Below are positions 8,943-16,231 of a stretch of 64,000 nucleotides of DNA, in pieces. Origin of the DNA: CAXXOK01 sp963666755 (GTDB lineage: Bacteria; Bacillota; Clostridia; Christensenellales; Aristaeellaceae); NCBI GenBank assembly GCA_963666755.2, contig CAXXGW010000009.1:248001-312000 (forward strand), written 5' to 3'. Both the position numbers and the translations under genes were made by a program. The notes below the pieces were generated by a model. That model was not told the DNA's origin. It worked only from the letters and a program-made list of their open reading frames with translations, and searched no databases. Numbering within the stretch: position 1 is the first letter of the stretch; each line of letters starts with the position of its first letter.

Positions 8943-10769
8943 TCAGCCGGGAATGGTGCGGGGTGGGATATGGCGCAGCTGCGGTGGCGTTGCCGTAGCC
9001 GTCGGGCTCGCGGTGGCAGTCGGCGCCGGTGTAGCGGTCGGGGTGGGGGTTGGCGAAGGAGTGGCGCTGGGGGTGGGCGTCGGCGCGGGGGTAGGCACGG
9101 GGGTGTCGGTCGGTACGGGTGTTGCGGTGGGGCCTGCAAGTTCAGTGGCGTACACAGCCTGTAACGTCTTTTCGTTTGCCTCCCCGGAGGGGTAAATGCC
9201 GTTGGCGCGCTGGAAAGCCTTGACCGCCTTCTGCGTGCCGGTCAGGAATACGCCCGTCACGGTGCCGGGGTAGAAGTCCAGCTCCTTGAGCTTCATTTGC
9301 AGCCAGAACACATCCTCGCCTTCGCTGCCGTGCTTCAGGGTGCGGAAGGGCTGGGGCGGCATGGCGCCGCTCACATAGGTGGGCGTGGCCGTGGGGGTGG
9401 GCGTGGCGATGGGCACCTTGTATTTCTTGCTCAGCGGCGCGGGCTTGAGCATCGAGCGCAGCTCGGGGTCGTTGGGGATATCCTCGGTTACAGTCACGGT
9501 TACGCCCTCGCCGATGTTGTCGTAAATCCACTTGGCATCCTCCACCAAAAGGCGGATGCAGCCGTGCGAGGCGCGGGAGCCGAGCAGATTGTAGCTTTTG
9601 GTGCTCAGGGCATTGTAATCCACCCGGTTGTAGATGACGGAATGGAACGCGATGTAGGCGTTGATGCGCGTCCAATACTGCGCGTAGCTGCCGTAGAGGC
9701 TGAAATAGCACCACCGCGCTTTGCGGCCGTTGGTCACCCAATCGCCCACGTCGCTGGGGGTGGCGCCCATACCGGTGGAGCAGACCATGCGGCGTACGGG
9801 CACGGTGTAGTTCCCGTCGGCGTCCAGCCCATAGACGATGGTCGCCTGGTTGTTCACATCCACGGTGATGGCGTAGGGCACGGGCGTAGGTTCGGGGGTG
9901 GGGCGCGGCGTGGCGGATACGTTCAGGGCGAGCGCGTCGTCAAAGAGCGTGCTCCACGTATCTTCTCCGGTGATGCCGTCCGCCGTGAGGCCGTTTTTCT
10001 GCTGGAACTGCTTGACGGCGTCCACCGTCTGGTTCATATAATTACCGCTGATCGGCCCGCTGAAGTAGCCCAGATCGGTCAGGCGCTGCTGCACGAGCTT
10101 GACCTGCTCGCCCTTGGCGCCACGCTTGAGCTTCTTGGTATACTCTGCGTCGGCGGTCGCGCCCTGCGCGTCGCCGTCGGCGGCCATCACCACGTCGTTG
10201 ATGTCGCCCAGATCGCCGTCGGGGCTTTGGGTAGCCTGCGCCGCGTCCTTGCCCAGCGCGGCACTGCTGAACAGCAGGCGCTGGGTTTCCACATCGGCGG
10301 TGCCGGTGGAAGTCAGCCCGTTTTGCTCCTGAAATGTGCCGATGGCGGCGGTGGTGCCCTCCAGATAATCGCCGCTGAGCTTGCCGTTGTAATAGCCCAG
10401 CTTTTGCAGGTATTCCTGCACGCGCTTTACATCGTCGCCGGAATCGCCGGTGGTCAGGCTGCGATACTCGGCGTTCATCAGCGTGGCTTCGGTTTCGCCG
10501 TCCACAATGCCGGTTTCTTTCAGACCGTAGTCCTTTTGAAACTGGCGCACCGCGGCGCGCGTGCCGTCCAGAAAGTTACCGCTGACCTTGCCGCTGTAAT
10601 AACCCAGCGCCTTGAGCTGCTCCTGAATGGCGGCCACATCTTCGCTGCTGTCGCCGTACTGCATGGGGGAGTAGCCCGCCTCTTCCGCCGTAGCGGACAC
10701 AGGCGCAGGTTGCGCGGGCAGGCCCGCGACCAGGGTCAGGAGCAGCAGCAGGGCCAGGAAACGCTTCAT
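8943..10769 (-). CDS. L,D-transpeptidase (YkuD) with four peptidoglycan-binding modules
   Basis: The 608-residue secreted enzyme starts with a signal peptide (about 1-27). Three PG_binding_1 modules follow (about 36-98, 105-170, 212-275; for example QEQLKALGYYSGKVSGNF), then a YkuD catalytic domain (about 297-440) with the SHGCIRL active-site motif and its upstream His (IAFHSVIYN). A fourth wall-binding module lies at about 472-540. The last 65 residues are a Pro/Thr/Ala repeat stalk. L,D-transpeptidases make 3-3 crosslinks or attach proteins to peptidoglycan outside the membrane. It lies 85 bases downstream of the HAD phosphatase gene on the same strand. Confidence 0.93.
   Translation of the reverse strand: MKRFLALLLLLTLVAGLPAQPAPVSATAEEAGYSPMQYGDSSEDVAAIQEQLKALGYYSGKVSGNFLDGTRAAVRQFQKDYGLKETGIVDGETEATLMNAEYRSLTTGDSGDDVKRVQEYLQKLGYYNGKLSGDYLEGTTAAIGTFQEQNGLTSTGTADVETQRLLFSSAALGKDAAQATQSPDGDLGDINDVVMAADGDAQGATADAEYTKKLKRGAKGEQVKLVQQRLTDLGYFSGPISGNYMNQTVDAVKQFQQKNGLTADGITGEDTWSTLFDDALALNVSATPRPTPEPTPVPYAITVDVNNQATIVYGLDADGNYTVPVRRMVCSTGMGATPSDVGDWVTNGRKARWCYFSLYGSYAQYWTRINAYIAFHSVIYNRVDYNALSTKSYNLLGSRASHGCIRLLVEDAKWIYDNIGEGVTVTVTEDIPNDPELRSMLKPAPLSKKYKVPIATPTPTATPTYVSGAMPPQPFRTLKHGSEGEDVFWLQMKLKELDFYPGTVTGVFLTGTQKAVKAFQRANGIYPSGEANEKTLQAVYATELAGPTATPVPTDTPVPTPAPTPTPSATPSPTPTPTATPAPTATASPTATATPPQLRHIPPRTIPG
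8965..9145 (-). repeat. Low-complexity coding repeat (Pro-Thr stalk)
   Basis: Short degenerate GT/GGC-rich repeats encode alternating Pro-Thr-Ala-Ser at the C-terminus of the transpeptidase. Such tracts are prone to slippage, so the stalk length may vary between strains. Confidence 0.8.
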
Positions 10770-10854
10770 GATCGCAACACCTCTTCTGTTGATAAGGGCA
10801 GGGTTCGGGGTCGGGCGGGTGAAACCCTTCCGTAGCGCCCGCAGGGCAGGGTTT

Positions 10855-11688
10855 TTACAGATATGCGTTCATGGAGGCCAGACGGTCAAACGTCAGGTCG
10901 GGCTTCCATTCGGAGGCGGCGGCTTCGGCGGCGGTCGCTTCGCCGGTCAGCACCAGGATGCTGGTCATGCCGCAGCATATGCCGGTGGCAATGTCGGTAT
11001 ACAGGCGGTCGCCCACCATGGCCAGCTGCTCGCGGGGCAGGCCGAGCAGGCGCTGGGCCTCCTCAGCAATGCCCGCGTTGGGCTTGCCGATAACCACATC
11101 CGGCCGCCTGCCGGTGCTGGCGTGCACGTAGGCAATGGTCGCGCCAATGTCGGGGATAAAGCCGCCCTCCGTCGGGCAGTTGAAATCCGGATGCGTGGCG
11201 ATGTAGGGCAGGCCCGCGCGCACCAGATCGCACACGCGTGTCAGCCCCGCGTAGGTAAGCGCGGTATCGAAGGCCAGCAGCACGTAGGCAGGCTGCTGTT
11301 CGCTCAGAGCAACCCCCATGGCGCACAGCTCCTCACGCAGGGCCGGGGTGCCCAGCAGGTAACCCGGCTGCGTGCCGAAACGGCGTAGCACATAGCGCCC
11401 CGCCGCCTGCCCCGATGTAAGCACCTGTAAAAACGGCGCCGTGACCCCCAGCCGCCGGAGCTTATCCACATAGGCGGCCCCCGACCGGCTGGAGTTGTTG
11501 GTTAAAAAAAGCGCGCTGCGACCTGTGCGGCGCAGAGTTTCCAAAAAGTCAAGCGAACCGTCCAGCAGACGGTCGCCCAGATAAAACGTGCCGTCCAGAT
11601 CCAGCAGAAAGCCCCTTACAGCTGCAAGCCGCGCACGGACGGCCGCCTCCTGCGCGGGGGTTACGGGTTGCCACGGGGTTTGCGCCAT
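10855..11688 (-). CDS. HAD-superfamily IIA hydrolase (NagD-like phosphatase)
   Basis: The 277-residue cytoplasmic protein shows the HAD motifs in order: DLDGT (motif I, nucleophile Asp), FLTNNSS (motif II), VIGKPN with the conserved Lys (motif III) and MVGDRLYTDI (motif IV). The large cap between motifs II and III places it in subfamily IIA with NagD and p-nitrophenylphosphatases, which dephosphorylate small phosphosugars or nucleotides. The substrate is not predictable. A minus-strand TACAAT at 11725-11730 is its likely -10 box. It is upstream of, and perhaps co-transcribed with, the L,D-transpeptidase. Confidence 0.9.
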   Translation of the reverse strand: MAQTPWQPVTPAQEAAVRARLAAVRGFLLDLDGTFYLGDRLLDGSLDFLETLRRTGRSALFLTNNSSRSGAAYVDKLRRLGVTAPFLQVLTSGQAAGRYVLRRFGTQPGYLLGTPALREELCAMGVALSEQQPAYVLLAFDTALTYAGLTRVCDLVRAGLPYIATHPDFNCPTEGGFIPDIGATIAYVHASTGRRPDVVIGKPNAGIAEEAQRLLGLPREQLAMVGDRLYTDIATGICCGMTSILVLTGEATAAEAAASEWKPDLTFDRLASMNAYL

Positions 11689-11765
11689 GGGTTACCTCCC
11701 AAACGCCGACGGTTCGGCCGGGCTATTGTACCACAAAGGCGCGTGTTTTGGAAGGGCGCGCCCCC

Positions 11766-12659
11766 TCAGCCCGCGCGCTTGCGGCGGTACAGGGTGGGGC
11801 TTTCGCCAAAGCAGCGCGCAAACATCCGGTCGAAATACGCCGCGCTGGAAAAGCCCGCTTCGGCGGCGATTTCCGTCACGGACAGGCTGGTCTGCAACAG
11901 CCGGGCGCGCGCAAAATTCAGGCGGTGGCGGTTCAGGTAACAGATGGGCGATGCGCAAACCCCCTCCCGGAAGCAGCGCAGGGCTTCGCTGTCGCTCACA
12001 TTGGCGCTGTGGGCAATCTCCCGCAGGGTCAGCTTGCGGTCAAACTGTTCCTCAATAAAGGCGATCATCGTGCGCAGGCGCGTTTGCAGGTGCGCGCAGC
12101 TTTCGGGCAGCCCCTGCGCCGCCAGCAGCTCGCGGTGGCGGTAGAGTGTGGCCCACAGGGCACAAAGGCCCGCGTGCACATCCAGCTCAGCGCCAGGCGC
12201 GCCGGTTTGGGTTATGTCGCCCAGGCGCGCGAGGGTGGCAAGCGCCTCCGCATGCCAGGGCTCGGTGCGCGTGAGCAGCGCGTAGGTAATGTTGGCATCC
12301 AGCAGGGGCTGCACAAAATGCGTGTACAGCGCGCTGCCCTCCGGGGCCACAAACGTGGGCAGGAACACCAGCGTGAGCATTTCGCAGCGATCGGGGGTTT
12401 CGTAACTGTGGATAACCCCGGATTGCAGGAAGACGCCCTCGCCCGCGCGCAGCCGCATGCGCTGGTTGCCCACAAGGCAGTAGGTTTCGCCCGAGAGCAT
12501 CAGGATGGCCTCGGCCTCGCTGTGCCAATGCCAGGGGTAGAGGTTGCCGTTTTCAGCATCGTAACGGCAGCGGTAATGCTGGAAAGGAAACTGTACCGAA
12601 CCGTGCACCGCCAGCTCGCGGAGGGTTTCGTCGGTGCGCAACTCCTCGCAGGCTTTCAT
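11766..12659 (-). CDS. AraC-family transcriptional regulator with cupin sensor
   Basis: The 297-residue protein has an N-terminal cupin-like effector domain (YPWHWHSEAEAILMLSGE, then GEGVFLQSGVIHSYET) and a C-terminal pair of AraC helix-turn-helices (LTLREIAHSANVSDSEALRC and LSVTEIAAEAGFSSAAYFDR). The metal-type HWH signature suggests a sugar-like ligand, as in many Firmicute AraC proteins, but none is identified. The start at 12659 is chosen for its AGGAGGTGAAACGG ribosome site. It is divergent from an MFS transporter, the probable target, from a 151-base shared regulatory region. Confidence 0.88.
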   Translation of the reverse strand: MKACEELRTDETLRELAVHGSVQFPFQHYRCRYDAENGNLYPWHWHSEAEAILMLSGETYCLVGNQRMRLRAGEGVFLQSGVIHSYETPDRCEMLTLVFLPTFVAPEGSALYTHFVQPLLDANITYALLTRTEPWHAEALATLARLGDITQTGAPGAELDVHAGLCALWATLYRHRELLAAQGLPESCAHLQTRLRTMIAFIEEQFDRKLTLREIAHSANVSDSEALRCFREGVCASPICYLNRHRLNFARARLLQTSLSVTEIAAEAGFSSAAYFDRMFARCFGESPTLYRRKRAG

Positions 12660-12696
12660 CCGTTTCACCTCCTGTGCAGGTCTATGCAGATGACGA

Positions 12697-12727
12697 TATT
12701 GTACAATATTCGGATGGGATTGTGCAA
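12697..12727 (-). promoter_or_regulatory. AraC-gene promoter with 14-bp palindrome
   Basis: On the minus strand, TTGCAC (12722-12727) and TACAAT (12698-12703) are 18 bases apart. The -10 box lies inside the perfect palindrome ATATTGTACAATAT (12697-12710), a candidate operator. Confidence 0.6.
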
Positions 12728-12748
12728 GCAATAAACCCGTTTGCTCGC

Positions 12749-12754
12749 TATAAT
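12749..12754 (+). promoter_or_regulatory. -10 box of the MFS gene, no good -35
   Basis: A perfect TATAAT lies 57 bases before the MFS start, but no recognisable -35 sits 16-18 bases upstream. This suggests dependence on an activator, consistent with the divergent AraC gene. Confidence 0.45.
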
Positions 12755-12810
12755 ATGCCTTGGGTGCCGGGACATCGTGCAAAACTGCCCGCCCCTGCGG
12801 AGGGAGTACC

Positions 12811-13989
12811 ATGGTTTCCATTCTGTTGGTCGTGATCTACGTCGCCTTTATCAGCCTTGGGCTGCCGGATTCCATCCTGGGTTCGGCCTGGCCGTCGATG
12901 TACAAAACACTGCAGGTGCCGATTGCCTCAGTGGGCATCCTGTCCATGATGATCGCAGCCGGGACCATCGTTTCCAGCCTGTTCAGCGTTCGGGTGGTGC
13001 GCAGGCTGGGTACGGGGCTGGTGACGGCCATCAGCGTGGGGCTTACGGCACTGGCGCTTTTTGGCTTTTCCATTTCCGGCTCGTTTTTAGCGCTGTGCCT
13101 GTGGTGCATCCCTTACGGGCTGGGGGCCGGCAGCGTGGACGCGGCGCTGAACCATTACGTGGCGCTGCATTACGAATCCCGGCACATGAACTGGCTGCAT
13201 TGTTTCTGGGGCGTGGGCGCGAGTCTGGGCCCGGGCATTATGGGCTTCTGCCTGACGCACGGGCTGCGCTGGAACAGCGGCTATCAGGCTGTGGGGGGGC
13301 TGCAGGCCCTGCTGGTGCTGGGGCTTTTCCTGTGCGTGCCGCTGTGGAACCGGCAAAAGCCGCGCACGCAGCAGGCGGAGGAGCCCGCATCTACCCGCAT
13401 GCTGGACGGGTTGCGGGTACCCGGGGCATGGCAGACGCTGCTGGCCTTTTTCTGCTACTGTGGGCTGGAAACCACCACGGGCCTCTGGGCCAGCAGCTAT
13501 CTGGTGCTGGATCGGGGGTTTGCGCGGGACGCGGCCGCGTCGATGGCGTCGCTGTTTTACCTGGGCATTACGGGCGGGCGGCTGCTAAGCGGCTTCCTGT
13601 CTACGCGGTTGGGCGACCGGCGGATGGTGCGGCTGGGTTTCGCGGTGCTGGGCGGCGGGGTTTTGTTGCTGCTGGTGCGGTGGAGCGGCTGGTCGATGTA
13701 CGCGGGGCTGATCCTGACCGGGCTGGGCTGCGCGCCGATTTTCCCGAGCCTGTTGCACCAGACGCCGGACAGCTTTGGTGTGGAACGCTCCCAGATGCTG
13801 ATGGGGATGCAGATGGCCAGCGCTTATACCGGCAGTACGCTGATGCCGCCTCTTTTTGGGCTGGTGGCGCAGTTCGTATCGATTTCACTCTACCCCTGGC
13901 TGCTGGTGATCCTCCTGCTGACCATGATCGGGCTGACGGAGCGCGCCACGCGCATCCTGAGCGTGCAGCAGAGCGCGGCGCAGGCCTGA
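12811..13989 (+). CDS. MFS transporter
   Basis: The 392-residue protein has about twelve hydrophobic helices and the size of a major facilitator permease. The first helix motif (LGLPDSILGSAWPSMYK) resembles fucose/glucose-permease-like and YfkF-type MFS proteins, and the central loop carries RQKPRTQQAEE. A Gly/Arg signature (YLGITGGRLLSGFLSTRLGDRR) after helix 8 is the second-half copy of the MFS loop motif. The ATG at 12811 follows GGAGGGA. The neighbouring AraC regulator with a sugar-sensor-like cupin suggests a carbohydrate substrate, but this is inference. Confidence 0.85.
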   Translation: MVSILLVVIYVAFISLGLPDSILGSAWPSMYKTLQVPIASVGILSMMIAAGTIVSSLFSVRVVRRLGTGLVTAISVGLTALALFGFSISGSFLALCLWCIPYGLGAGSVDAALNHYVALHYESRHMNWLHCFWGVGASLGPGIMGFCLTHGLRWNSGYQAVGGLQALLVLGLFLCVPLWNRQKPRTQQAEEPASTRMLDGLRVPGAWQTLLAFFCYCGLETTTGLWASSYLVLDRGFARDAAASMASLFYLGITGGRLLSGFLSTRLGDRRMVRLGFAVLGGGVLLLLVRWSGWSMYAGLILTGLGCAPIFPSLLHQTPDSFGVERSQMLMGMQMASAYTGSTLMPPLFGLVAQFVSISLYPWLLVILLLTMIGLTERATRILSVQQSAAQA

Positions 13990-14139
13990 GTGAGTAGAAG
14001 GGGGCCCCCGGCAGAGCACAGGAGCACAAGACGACCTGCGCGCAGAGACCCCGCCTGTCCGCGAAAAGCGCGCAGACGTGGAGACACCGCGGGCTGATGG
14101 GGTGCGGCTCGACAGGCGATGCTGTGCAACTGTATATAG

Positions 14140-14173
14140 AAAGGAAGCCGGAGCGGTGGCTACGGCTTCCTTT
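14140..14173 (+). terminator. Likely terminator of the MFS gene
   Basis: An 11-bp perfect stem (14140-14150 with 14163-14173), with the T-run falling inside the stem end. Confidence 0.5.
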
Positions 14174-14417
14174 GCGCCGGGGGAGTGTTGCCTTACAACA
14201 TTTGCATGCTTATGGACAATCGCGGTATGGAGCAGCTAAAGTGGAAATAGCTGTTGCCGCGGGGTGGAGTGTCCCGAGCAGCCGTGTTTTCAGGTACCGG
14301 AGTGGCTCGCCACACATAAGGCAGGTTTTTTGAGTACCGGGGGAACGGGATTAGCAGGGCCGGTGTGTCGGGCATCCGGATCGATCCCCGCGCATCGGGA
14401 ATGGGTGCAGATAAGCC

Positions 14418-14455
14418 AAGGCGGCAGTCCCCCCAAAATGGGAGCCTGCCGCCTT
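14418..14455 (-). terminator. Likely terminator of the NrdD-like gene
   Basis: A 10-bp perfect stem (14418-14427 with 14446-14455) lies just past the stop of the minus-strand gene. Its T-run is weak. Confidence 0.5.
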
Positions 14456-14503
14456 GCGTTACATACGAATCCTGCGGGGCAACCGGCCATAGAGCAGCCT
14501 GTG

Positions 14504-14770
14504 TTACAGGCTGTGCTTCACGCGGTCGTGCTCCTCGGCGCGCTTGCCGTTGTTGAAGCGCTCCAGCGTGCCCACCAGATAACCGGTGATACGCCGGATG
14601 CGCTGGAAACTTGCGCCGCCGAAATCGTAGTGGAGCTCGATGCCCTCCCCATCCACATGCATGTCGATGTGGCGGGGCTCCCGTCCGAATTTCCTGACCG
14701 CGCGCTGGACGTACGTATCAATCTCGGTCTGCGGCAGCGTGCCGCCGGTAACGGATACCGTGCATGCCAT
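14504..14770 (-). CDS. Small protein with anaerobic-RNR (NrdD) C-terminal-like motif
   Basis: The protein has 88 residues. Its second half, RITGYLVGTLERFNNGKRAEEHDRVKH, split here as RITGYLVGTLERF and NNGKRAEEHDRVKH, resembles the tail of anaerobic ribonucleoside-triphosphate reductases, where short free-standing versions are annotated in Clostridia. The radical-bearing catalytic domain and zinc cysteines are absent, so it cannot be a reductase alone. The ATG at 14770 is preceded by AAAGGAG. No nrdD or nrdG is in the window. It may be an accessory or regulatory peptide, and the family call is tentative. Confidence 0.55.
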   Translation of the reverse strand: MACTVSVTGGTLPQTEIDTYVQRAVRKFGREPRHIDMHVDGEGIELHYDFGGASFQRIRRITGYLVGTLERFNNGKRAEEHDRVKHSL

Positions 14771-15127
14771 AGCGAATCGCTCCTTTGCTTTTGGGTTGGT
14801 AAGGGCATACCCGGTTTCGCGCTGTTTCAAACCGGAAGTACAAAATGCCGCGGCCAAAGGGATTACATCGTTTTTTACATATTGGCGTTTTTACGGTAAC
14901 CGCCCCGTGTGCCATGGGCATTTTGCGGCCTTTGCCGAAAAGCGATCGTGGAAACCGCGAAAAGAGAAAACGCGAAAAACGTTATGGGAAAAGACTTTTC
15001 CGCTGTAGCGAAACCGATTTACGCCGGCAGGTAAAAATTCCCGCCCCAAGGGGCAATATGTAACTCGTGGTGTAACCGTCCGAAGGTATACTGTGACCGT
15101 AAGCTGAAAGAAAGGGAGGAACTTAGT
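14771..15127. other. Intergenic, promoter of the Ig-like gene
   Basis: This 357-base divergent gap holds A-rich repeats of GCGAAAA (about 14930-14985), a TATACT -10 candidate at 15087-15092 without a clear -35, and GGGAGGA before the next start. Nothing else is recognised. Confidence 0.4.
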
Positions 15128-15691
15128 ATGAAGCAGTTGAAAGGTCTGGCACTGGGAATGAGCATCCTGCTGGCTGTGAGCATGATGGGTTCCGCCTTTG
15201 CCGAAGAAAATGCCCCCGCGACGGTCGTAGCTCCCGAGCAGGTGGATATGGTAGAGGAAGTACCGGCAGAGGCCGTCGAGTATGTGACGGTTGTCGAAGC
15301 CACGCCGGAACCCACCGCTGAGGCGACCGCGGAGCCCACCGTAGACCCCACCCAGGAACCGACGGCGGAACCTGACCCCACCGCGGAACCGACCCCCGAA
15401 GCGACCGAAGCCGCGCCGGAAGCGACCGAAGCGGCGGAAGCCACCCAGGCCCCCGAGCGTAGCGTGAGCATCCACATGGATGTGCCCGCGAACCTGCAGA
15501 TGGGCGATACCGTAACCCTGACCGCGACGCTGATCGGCTTTGACGGTTTGACCGTGGCCCTGCAGTGGCAGTACTCGCTGGACGGGCAGCAGTGGTTCGA
15601 CGCGCAGGGCGCGACCGACACTGTGTACGCCTTCCAGGTGAGCGAAGAAACCTCCGGCAGCATGTGGCGGCTGGCGGTTACCGTACTGTAA
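15128..15691 (+). CDS. Secreted acidic Pro/Glu/Ala-rich protein with Ig-like domain
   Basis: The 187-residue protein starts with a signal peptide (about 1-25, ending AFAEE). Residues about 55-110 are a PTAE/EATEA repeat, an extended acidic linker. The last 75 residues form a bacterial Ig-like fold (VSIHMDVPANLQMGDTVTL, then LQWQYSLDGQQWFDAQ and the terminal strand MWRLAVTVL). No anchor or enzyme is present. A surface adhesive or spacer role is plausible but unproven. It is monocistronic, ending in a strong terminator. Confidence 0.75.
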   Translation: MKQLKGLALGMSILLAVSMMGSAFAEENAPATVVAPEQVDMVEEVPAEAVEYVTVVEATPEPTAEATAEPTVDPTQEPTAEPDPTAEPTPEATEAAPEATEAAEATQAPERSVSIHMDVPANLQMGDTVTLTATLIGFDGLTVALQWQYSLDGQQWFDAQGATDTVYAFQVSEETSGSMWRLAVTVL

Positions 15692-15718
15692 AAGAGAACG
15701 GGTTGCAAGCCCGATTAC

Positions 15719-15750
15719 AACACCCCCGGCAGAATGCCGGGGGTGTTGCT
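15719..15750 (+). terminator. Terminator of the Ig-like gene
   Basis: A 12-bp stem (15719-15730 with 15736-15747) with an AGAAT loop. Confidence 0.8.
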
Positions 15751-15777
15751 TGTATGTAAGCTTTTGCGTTATTAATC

Positions 15778-16038
15778 CACCAGCTGAGCTGGTGCGAATA
15801 AAGAGCTTTTAGCTTTCAGCCGTTGAGCGAAGTGAATGACAAGTGATTAGCCATCGGAAGAACATGAGTCTGAAATGTGGCTCGTTCTCGAGCGGTAGGG
15901 CGGGAAGTGCGCTTGGCAACTCGTTCAATGCGTCTTGAGACGCGGCCAGTAGGCTCGCCTTGAAGGCGCGGTGCATACCACCAGCTAAGCCGGTGGTTTT
16001 GCTTGTATACCGAAAACCACTGGCTATGCCAATGGTTT
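15778..16038. ncRNA. Structured non-coding segment, IS200/IS605-like remnant or transposon RNA (tentative)
   Basis: Three related hairpins punctuate this segment: 15778-15794 (perfect CACCAGC/GCTGGTG), 15977-15997 (ACCACCAGC/GCCGGTGGT, one mismatch, then TTTT) and 16014-16038 (AAACCACTGGC/GCCAATGGTTT, one mismatch). Between the first two lies about 180 bases with further stems, such as GCGTCT/AGACGC at 15930-15943 and CGCC/GGCG at 15957-15968. There is no ORF with a ribosome site and no transposase. Composition is more AT-rich than the neighbours. Flanking hairpins plus a structured core resemble IS200/IS605-family ends and their guide-like RNAs; this is a resemblance, not a match. Confidence 0.45.
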
Positions 16039-16231
16039 GATAAAAAACTTCTGCCGTTGATGAGATCAGGAAGACTCCTTTTGTATCCTAAGTTGCGGCT
16101 TGACAAGAATGCTGCTGGGAATCCGGTTCGCATCAGGTGACGAAAGGCACGCGTTGTTCCGGGGTTACGGATGGGAGAAGCCCTACGCCACGCAGCCATT
16201 CCGCCGGGTTTCCTTACAGGCTGCCGATGTT

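Larger units (their letters stand above)
13990..14503. other. Intergenic region with two hairpins
   Basis: There is no gene in these 514 bases between convergent genes. Stems are listed separately at 14140-14173 and 14418-14455. The segment 14250-14340 contains repeated GTACCGG words and a T6 run but no assignable RNA. Confidence 0.4.

Noticed and set aside
8965..9145. Intergenic tandem repeat downstream of the L,D-transpeptidase core
   Set aside because: It lies within the coding sequence and encodes the Pro/Thr stalk.
15816..16199. Minus-strand open frame of 127 codons in the structured segment
   Set aside because: It is arginine/serine-rich, lacks a ribosome site and overlaps conserved hairpins; it shows no Y1 transposase motif.
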